The translations under genes and the position numbers were made by a program. DNA of 17,436 nt from Ruminococcaceae bacterium UBA7135 (GTDB lineage Bacteria > Bacillota > Clostridia > Oscillospirales > Ruminococcaceae), in contig DKXD01000026.1 of the NCBI GenBank assembly GCA_002492075.1, forward strand, positions 1 through 17,436, read 5' to 3'. Below, piece after piece: positions 12,470-17,436 of this stretch. Numbering within the stretch: position 1 is the first letter of the stretch; each line of letters starts with the position of its first letter. Below the pieces are notes generated by a model. It worked only from the letters and a program-made list of their open reading frames with translations, made no database searches and was not told the DNA's origin.

Positions 12470-15445
12470 ATGAAAAGAATATTAAGGGGAATTTTGGCTG
12501 CGGCATTGACGTTTGGCATGATATGTACGACCGCGTTTGCTCAGCCCGAGGGCGGCGCTCCCGAAAACTCGGCGACAGAAAGCGCTCCTGCAAATAATAT
12601 TGTGGAAAAGCCCGCCGTTTCGGAAAGCAAGGTCAATCTTCCTGTGGGAATGAGGGCTGTGTTTGCCGCGCCCGAGACCGATTTTTCGCTTGACGGCGCC
12701 AACGCGGACAAGCTCTGCGAGAATATAAGAGCGTTGGAGATGAACGCGGTCATTATCCGCTCGACATCCAACGACAAAGATTATTACAGCCTTGAGTTGG
12801 GTAAAACAGATGTCTTGAACAGTGTGATAGAATCCGCGCATAAGTCGAACCTTGGCGCGTATATAACTCTTGATGTAAACTCGCTGCTTAGGAATGTTGC
12901 GGAGCAGGGCGGGGGACTAAAAGCGGGATTTTCCGCCGCCGCGCACAAGTTCGCGATGAAATACAACTGCGAGGGTATTTTGCTCACGAATTATTACACC
13001 AACGATAATCCCGAGATGTATGCGGAATATCTACATTCGGGTTCCGGTATTGGCTATGAGAATTGGCTATATGAGACAAATCGTTACATTATGCGCTCGC
13101 TTAGTGAGATTGTTCGCAAGACATCCAATTCAACTGCTGTCGGCATACTTGCCGAGGATATGTGGGCGAATTCCGATACCAACCCCGACGGTTCGCAGAC
13201 ATCCGATAAGGTTCAGGCGCTGTATGACGGACATTGCGACACGAAGAAATACGTCGAAAATAAGTACGCGGATTTCATTATGATAAAGGCTTATGGTTCT
13301 ACAAGTGACAGCGCGCTCAATTTTGAGAACGTTGTTTCGTGGTGGAACCAGCTTGCGGAGAAAAACGGCATAAGAACCTATGTTTGCCATTTGAACGAGC
13401 GTATAGGCGAGTATTCGGGCTGGAACGAGGATCAGCTTTTGCAGCAGCTTACAGTTATGAAAAAAATGAGCGGCAGCATCAGCGGAAGTGCGTTTAATTC
13501 GCTGTCCTCGCTGAATGCTAACCCGCTTTCAAGCACAGATACTCTCAAAAAATTCTTTGCGGACGAGATCAATACTGAATCCGTGTTTGAGGAACTGAAG
13601 ATGACCTCACCGTCCTATCTGAATTTCACGACCTATGACTCCATTGTGAAGTTTATGGGCACGTTCGACGAGAACTTCGACGTTTACTTCGACGGCAGCA
13701 AAATACAGCTCAACGAGGTGGGCAACTTCCTTATTCGCAAAGACCTGAGCGTCGGAATGAACTACTTCACGATAGAGCACAAGGGCAAGAAATACAGCTA
13801 TTCTATCGAGCGCAAGGTGGACGTCCTGAAATCCGTTCATGATTGCGGAACCATTACGGTTGAGGGCGGAACACGGCTTTCGTTTACGGCGGTAGCGTAC
13901 AGCGGCTCGAGCGTTTATGTTACCATTGGCGGACAGACAATCGAATTAAGTGAAAAGGGCACGTCCGAGCTTGTTGACGCGAACGGCTCGTATTCCGAGT
14001 TCGTGGGATACTATACGGTGGCGGACGGTATCGTAGGTCAAGAGCAGAGCCTTGGCGATGTGAGCTACTATGCGACTTACAACGGATATGATGAGTCCGC
14101 GTGGGGAGGAAGCGTTACGATAGCCGCTAAGCCTGAGCCTCCCAAAAAGCCCATAGAAGTTGATATCATTCCCGATAAGGAGCAGTCGGATTTAGGCACC
14201 GGGGAGGTAGTCGGCACGATAGCCCCAATATATACCGAAGAAGATCATGTAACTTATGTTAAGGTATCGGACAATTATACCGATGTGCTTGACCCGATGA
14301 CAACGGGACTTATCCCTTCCCCCGAGTTCTCCCAAATGCCTGCCGGGACGCTGGATTATTACAAAACCACCACGGAGGAGTATATTACCGATTCTTACGG
14401 CAATGTTGAAACGGTGTATTGTACCGTCACGACCTCGGGCAAGCGCTACCGTTCCAAATATGTCACGACGTTTGAGGACACGGGGCTTGGCTACAACGCG
14501 CTTAAGGTTAATTCGATAGGCGACAGCGGAGGTTCGAGCTTCATCAATATCTCTCTTGATTATAAATCGAGCTTTAACGTTACGACCTCGCAGTCGTTTG
14601 TTCAAGGCTATGAGGGACCGTACGGCGTTGTGAACTTCAACGCGCAGTACGTTTATGTGACGTTTGATAATATAACAAGCGTTACCAAACTGCCCGATTT
14701 CAGCTCCTGTACGCTGTTCAGCGCGGGAGAGTGGTCAACGGTTGAGGAAAACGGCATACCGAAGTTCAGGCTCACTCTTACGCTTCGTCAAGCGGGCATT
14801 TACAGCGGTATGGACGCGTATTATAACGACAGCGGAGAGCTGGTTCTTTCGTTCAATATTCCGACGGCGTCTTTAAGCGGAAAGACAATAGTGATAAGCC
14901 CCGGACACGGTATCAGTGAAAACGGCTTTGATCCTGGAGCTATCGGTCAGGTTACGGAGCAGGAGATAAATCTTGCCGTAGCGAAAAAGCTTTCCGAGAA
15001 GCTGTCAGCGATGGGTGCGAACGTTGTGCGCCTTGAAACTGAAAGCACATATATTTATGACCGCGACCGTCCGAAAGTGGCGCGGCAGTACGGCGCGGAT
15101 ATGTTCTTGGAGCTGCATTGCAACAGCAATGACAATTCCCAACCGCACGGCTGTGAGGCGTACTATTTCACGCCTTGGTCGCAGCCGCTTGCGAAGGCGA
15201 TAAACGATAACCTTGCTTCTGCGCTTAATAGCGCTTACGGCGACGGCACGAGCAGTTCCCGTGGAGATAAATACAGCTATTATTGGTACACGCTGGAGCA
15301 AGGGTTCCCGTCTGTGCTGGTGGAAATGGGATTTGTTTCCAATGACCGCGAGTGTCTGCTTATGGCGAACTCGGCTAATCAGGACAAAATGGCTGATGGT
15401 ATCGCTCAGGGTGTTTACGAATACTTTGCAAGAAGCAGTCTGTAA
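12470..15445 (+). CDS. Secreted protein: degenerate GHL10 domain fused to Amidase_3
   Basis: A 991-residue exported protein with a signal peptide cut after AFA (residue 24). Residues about 55-385 align in order with the GHL10 domain of the preceding gene (AVIIRS, NCEGILLTNYY, VGILAEDMW, FIMIKAYG, RTYVCHLNERIG), but the acidic HIDDY motif has become LLTNY, so this domain is probably inactive. Residues about 390-800 are beta-rich segments I cannot name. From about 805 is an N-acetylmuramoyl-L-alanine amidase (Amidase_3) with complete zinc site His813, Glu830 and His883 and catalytic Glu952 in EMGFVSN. It would cut stem peptides from peptidoglycan. A GGGGGAAA ribosome site precedes ATG 12470; it is 80 bp after, and probably co-transcribed with, the GHL10 lipoprotein. 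Confidence 0.85.
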   Translation: MKRILRGILAAALTFGMICTTAFAQPEGGAPENSATESAPANNIVEKPAVSESKVNLPVGMRAVFAAPETDFSLDGANADKLCENIRALEMNAVIIRSTSNDKDYYSLELGKTDVLNSVIESAHKSNLGAYITLDVNSLLRNVAEQGGGLKAGFSAAAHKFAMKYNCEGILLTNYYTNDNPEMYAEYLHSGSGIGYENWLYETNRYIMRSLSEIVRKTSNSTAVGILAEDMWANSDTNPDGSQTSDKVQALYDGHCDTKKYVENKYADFIMIKAYGSTSDSALNFENVVSWWNQLAEKNGIRTYVCHLNERIGEYSGWNEDQLLQQLTVMKKMSGSISGSAFNSLSSLNANPLSSTDTLKKFFADEINTESVFEELKMTSPSYLNFTTYDSIVKFMGTFDENFDVYFDGSKIQLNEVGNFLIRKDLSVGMNYFTIEHKGKKYSYSIERKVDVLKSVHDCGTITVEGGTRLSFTAVAYSGSSVYVTIGGQTIELSEKGTSELVDANGSYSEFVGYYTVADGIVGQEQSLGDVSYYATYNGYDESAWGGSVTIAAKPEPPKKPIEVDIIPDKEQSDLGTGEVVGTIAPIYTEEDHVTYVKVSDNYTDVLDPMTTGLIPSPEFSQMPAGTLDYYKTTTEEYITDSYGNVETVYCTVTTSGKRYRSKYVTTFEDTGLGYNALKVNSIGDSGGSSFINISLDYKSSFNVTTSQSFVQGYEGPYGVVNFNAQYVYVTFDNITSVTKLPDFSSCTLFSAGEWSTVEENGIPKFRLTLTLRQAGIYSGMDAYYNDSGELVLSFNIPTASLSGKTIVISPGHGISENGFDPGAIGQVTEQEINLAVAKKLSEKLSAMGANVVRLETESTYIYDRDRPKVARQYGADMFLELHCNSNDNSQPHGCEAYYFTPWSQPLAKAINDNLASALNSAYGDGTSSSRGDKYSYYWYTLEQGFPSVLVEMGFVSNDRECLLMANSANQDKMADGIAQGVYEYFARSSL

Positions 15446-15484
15446 AAAACGGATAATCAGCGGATAAATGCGCGCTCACATACA

Positions 15485-15514
15485 GATATCCCCGCTCAAG
15501 AGAGCGGGGATATC
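15485..15514. terminator. Perfect 13-bp palindrome between convergent genes
   Basis: GATATCCCCGCTC (15485-15497) and GAGCGGGGATATC (15502-15514) are exact inverted complements with a 4-nt loop AAGA. The palindrome lies 39 bp after the amidase stop and 33 bp before the end of the minus-strand AraC-GGDEF gene, so it would serve both directions. Neither side has a T run, so termination efficiency is uncertain; it may also act as an mRNA 3'-end stabiliser. Confidence 0.6.
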
Positions 15515-15547
15515 GCTATAGTATGCGCTTTCAATGCTTTGAAGCAG

Positions 15548-16387
15548 TTATGATTTAAAGAATATCACCGATTCCGAGTTGCGCGTTTCGTTTATCGCGT
15601 TCTGCATGCGGTCAAACAGCTCGCAAAACCGCACGATATGCATACTTGCTGAGAGCTTTATTGCGCCGACGCGCAGTGTCAACGGGATATCTCTGCCGTT
15701 AAAGCCGACAGGATGTCCGTTAAGCGCTGTCACCTTTTGAGCGATCTGCTCTGCGGCGGCTTTATCATCGGTTCCCGTAACTATGGCAAATTCGTCTCCG
15801 CCTATTCGGAATGCAGCCATACTGTCTCCCGCCGCCGCGTCAACGCGGTGAAACGCCTCTCGGATAACAACGTCGCCTGCGTCTCTTCCTATGTTTCGGT
15901 TTACCTCGGCAAAGTGCACAATATCAAAGCACAGCACCCAGTTGTCGTGCTCTGTTGGTCGAAGCTCGTTGTAAAGCTCGGAAATGTCAACTCGTCTGCC
16001 CATAAAAATTCCTCCTTTAAAAGTGTTCTCATCGGGGATTATACGCGGAAATATCCCGGTAGAATTCCATTGTGTCTTGAATTTGGAGGGAGAAACGCCC
16101 CAAAGCCTTTGAAATGCCCTTGTAAAGACCTCTGGTGAGTTGTAGCGGTATTTCATCGCAATATCAGTGAGTGTCATATCGGTGTGAGCAATATCCTCCG
16201 CGCACCTTGTCAGCCGACGTTTTGTGATGTATTCCTTTACGCTTGTGTGCGTACAGTAACGCCAAACCTTTTGCAGAGTAGACAGCGAGCAAAAGCATGC
16301 TGCAGCGATGTCTTCCTGCGAGATATCGTCGCACAAATTGTCTTCGATATAATTCACCGCGTCCGCAAAAATACAGAAATTTTTCAT
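15548..16387 (-). CDS. AraC-type HTH and GGDEF fusion regulator
   Basis: A 279-residue cytoplasmic protein. Residues about 8-107 are an AraC/XylS DNA-binding domain with two helix-turn-helix motifs (ISQEDIAAACFCSLSTLQKV and LTDIAMKYRYNSPEVFTRAF, then WGVSPSKFK). Residues about 149-279 are a GGDEF domain with FDIVHFAEVN and an intact FRIGGDEFAIV (GGDEF at 196-200), so diguanylate cyclase activity is possible; no RxxD inhibitory site is seen and the C-terminal end is short. Direct fusion of these two domains without a sensor domain is unusual; it could couple gene control with cyclic di-GMP synthesis or sensing of GTP. The ribosome site GGAGGAGG lies just upstream of ATG 16387. Met129 has its own ribosome site (separate entry). 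Confidence 0.85.
   Translation of the reverse strand: MKNFCIFADAVNYIEDNLCDDISQEDIAAACFCSLSTLQKVWRYCTHTSVKEYITKRRLTRCAEDIAHTDMTLTDIAMKYRYNSPEVFTRAFQRLWGVSPSKFKTQWNSTGIFPRIIPDENTFKGGIFMGRRVDISELYNELRPTEHDNWVLCFDIVHFAEVNRNIGRDAGDVVIREAFHRVDAAAGDSMAAFRIGGDEFAIVTGTDDKAAAEQIAQKVTALNGHPVGFNGRDIPLTLRVGAIKLSASMHIVRFCELFDRMQNAINETRNSESVIFFKS
16003..16018 (-). promoter_or_regulatory. Internal ribosome site and ATG at the HTH/GGDEF boundary
   Basis: Read on the minus strand, AAAGGAGG (16018-16011) is followed after 7 nt by ATG (16003-16001), which is codon Met129 of the AraC-GGDEF gene. This is a stronger Shine-Dalgarno than most gene starts in the window, and it lies exactly in the linker between the two domains. 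It could direct a separate 151-residue GGDEF-only product ending at 15548. Translation from it is inferred. Confidence 0.55.
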
Positions 16388-16428
16388 CGTTCCTCCTCCG
16401 TACAGAATAAACGTTTAACTGTGATTAT

Positions 16429-16457
16429 ATTATAACATACTTTTTCGGAACTGTCTT
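16429..16457 (-). promoter_or_regulatory. Predicted promoter of the AraC-GGDEF gene
   Basis: On the minus strand AAGACA (16457-16452) and TATAAT (16434-16429) are 17 bp apart. The -10 box is perfect, the -35 box has two differences from TTGACA. The start codon at 16387 is about 40 bp downstream. Confidence 0.6.
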
Positions 16458-16493
16458 GATTATTTGAGCATATTTTTGACTGCGTATCATAAT

Positions 16494-16562
16494 TCATACA
16501 GATTTTCCATTAAAAGCAGATATACTATCTTGTTCTCTCATTCCACGCTTCGCGGGAGAGAA
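16494..16562 (-). repeat. Dispersed hairpin element, copy 3
   Basis: On the minus strand the stem is TTCTCTC (16562-16556) with GAGAGAA (16539-16533), with an inner CC.CG/CG.GG helix. The tail (16533-16494) starts ACAAGATA, contains GCTTTTAATGG and ends GTATGA. Its tail agrees with copy 2 at 32 of 40 positions. It lies between the mscL terminator and the promoter of the AraC-GGDEF gene, pointing toward the latter. Confidence 0.7.
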
Positions 16563-16597
16563 AAATAAATCCGTATAATAATTTACGTATATATGCA

Positions 16598-16638
16598 ATA
16601 AAAAAAACGCCGACACCCTGTATCGGGGCGTAGGCGTT
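16598..16638 (-). terminator. Rho-independent terminator of mscL
   Basis: On the minus strand AACGCC (16638-16633) pairs with GGCGTT (16611-16606), with further inner pairing of GCCCC and GGGTG, and is followed by a run of eight T. It lies about 20 bp after the mscL stop codon. Confidence 0.85.
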
Positions 16639-16656
16639 ACTGTTATGTAGTTTTTA

Positions 16657-17133
16657 TTATTCGGTGACTTCGTCGCTCTTTTCGCCAAGCATTTCCTTGA
16701 CCTTTTCCTTGCCGTCCTCGGTTTTAAGAAGATCGCGTATCTCGGTGAGAAGAACGATCTGCGGATCGGGCTTAGGCTCGGGAGCGGGTTCTTCTTTCTT
16801 TTTCTTGTGACCGATATCCATAAGCTTGTTCATTCCTTTGATAAGCAGGAACAGAACAAACGCCATAATAAGGAAGTTGATCACCGCCGAAAGGAAAGCG
16901 CCGTAATTAAATTCAACACCATTGATGCTGAATGAGCCGCCGATTATTATCGGGTTTCCGTTTTCGTCCTTTTTAACGCCGCCCGTTATCAGCGCGATAA
17001 GCGGGTTGATAAAATTCGCGGTAAGCGATGTTACGATAGACTGGAACGCACCGCCAATGATAACGCCGACAGCCATACTCATTGCGTTGCCCTTTATGGC
17101 AAACGTCTTGAATTCTTCAAGAAACTTTTTCAT
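16657..17133 (-). CDS. mscL: Large-conductance mechanosensitive channel MscL
   Basis: The pentameric membrane channel that opens under high membrane tension to release solutes during osmotic downshock. At 158 residues it has the conserved N-terminus (FLEEFKTFAIKGNAMSMAVG), the pore helix VIIGGAFQSIVTSLT, a periplasmic loop, the second membrane helix (FLSAVINFLIMAFVLFLLIKG) and a cytoplasmic helix. A Lys-rich and Pro/Glu-rich linker (HKKKKEEPAPEPKPDPQ) makes it somewhat longer than the E. coli protein (136). AAAGGATG is its ribosome site. It is a single-gene unit between its own promoter and terminator. Confidence 0.95.
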   Translation of the reverse strand: MKKFLEEFKTFAIKGNAMSMAVGVIIGGAFQSIVTSLTANFINPLIALITGGVKKDENGNPIIIGGSFSINGVEFNYGAFLSAVINFLIMAFVLFLLIKGMNKLMDIGHKKKKEEPAPEPKPDPQIVLLTEIRDLLKTEDGKEKVKEMLGEKSDEVTE

Positions 17134-17199
17134 TGTAAAACATCCTTTCTTAATTTGTTTCTCCTGTCATGGAGATCATGGAAAATGATTACATATAAA

Positions 17200-17228
17200 A
17201 TTTTAACATAAACCGCACAATTTGTCAA
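17200..17228 (-). promoter_or_regulatory. Predicted promoter of mscL
   Basis: On the minus strand TTGACA (17228-17223) and TAAAAT (17205-17200) are 17 bp apart. The -35 box is perfect and lies 10 bp after the uvrA stop codon. The leader to ATG 17133 is about 60 nt and contains a small TCTCC/GGAGA hairpin. Confidence 0.8.
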
Positions 17229-17238
17229 GAGGAAAGTA

Positions 17239-17436
17239 TCACTTGTTCAACATTCTTTTGAGATATTGTCCCGTGTAAGATTTCGAGTTTTTCGCGACCT
17301 GTTCGGGAGTACCCTTGGCTATAACCGTGCCGCCGTTGTCGCCTCCCTCAGGTCCCATATCTATGATGTAATCGGCTGTTTTGATCACATCCAGGTTATG
17401 CTCGATGACCACCACCGTGTTCCCCGCGTCCACCAG
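17239..17436 (-). CDS. uvrA: Excinuclease ABC subunit UvrA, C-terminal fragment cut by the window edge
   Basis: The last 65 codons of uvrA, the damage-recognition ATPase of nucleotide excision repair; the rest lies beyond the right end of the window. The fragment starts LVDAGNTVVVIEHNLDVIK, which carries the H-loop histidine of the second ABC ATPase domain, and continues with the UvrA-typical DYIIDMGPEGGDNGG and GTPEQVA. It ends in the usual short basic tail (YLKRMLNK). No terminator is visible between its stop codon and the mscL promoter, so readthrough into mscL is possible. Confidence 0.95.
   Translation of the reverse strand: MVDAGNTVVVIEHNLDVIKTADYIIDMGPEGGDNGGTVIAKGTPEQVAKNSKSYTGQYLKRMLNK

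Overview
The window looks like chromosomal DNA from an anaerobic Firmicute of class Clostridia, probably an Oscillospiraceae/Ruminococcaceae-type gut bacterium. This rests on strong AGGAGG-type ribosome sites, consensus TTGACA/17 bp/TATAAT promoters, Firmicute-type protein families (TatD-linked radical SAM, YngK/GHL10 proteins, AraC-GGDEF) and moderate GC with dense co-directional packing. No rRNA, tRNA, CRISPR array, transposase or integrase gene was seen. Taxonomy is inference from family content only.

Left part (1-1725): an APH/choline-kinase-like phosphotransferase gene (244-999) with its own promoter, then a one-gene SCP2 sterol-carrier-like unit (1172-1492) with a textbook promoter and terminator. 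Next comes a promoter (1564-1592) with a leader of roughly 125 nt that appears to start a long operon.

Central operon (1726-10619): thirteen tightly packed plus-strand genes with ATGA overlaps or very short gaps and no internal terminator recognised. In order they are a radical SAM protein, ruvC, ruvA, a membrane TPR protein, a histidine phosphatase, ruvB, a CPBP membrane protease, two tandem paralogues resembling WapI-type immunity proteins, a small Cys-motif protein, an MBL-fold hydrolase, a zinc-ribbon Nudix protein with an extra C-terminal domain, and an RlmI-like methyltransferase. A T-tailed hairpin at 10641-10668 closes it. The Holliday-junction genes ruvC, ruvA and ruvB are thus split by two non-recombination genes and followed by an accessory tail with immunity-like features.

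Cell-wall pair (10839-15445): a Ser-rich lipoprotein with a GHL10 (DUF187/YngK/DigH-like) glycoside hydrolase domain, then a 991-residue secreted protein. The second protein carries what looks like a catalytically dead GHL10 paralogue at its N-terminus and an intact Amidase_3 domain at its C-terminus. Together they suggest coordinated cleavage or recognition of peptidoglycan glycan strands and stem peptides.

Right part, minus strand (15548-17436): an AraC-type DNA-binding domain fused to a GGDEF domain, with a perfect internal Shine-Dalgarno and ATG at the domain boundary; mscL with its own promoter and terminator; and the 3' end of uvrA cut by the window edge.

The most notable non-coding signal is a dispersed element of about 70 bp present three times (1034-1102, 1646-1715, and 16494-16562 on the minus strand). 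Each copy is a hairpin followed by a conserved AAGATA...TTAAT..(G)AAAT tail, oriented the same way as the gene that follows it. Best candidates for novelty are this element, the active/inactive GHL10 pair with the amidase fusion, the immunity-like cluster inside the ruv operon, and the AraC-GGDEF gene with an internal start.
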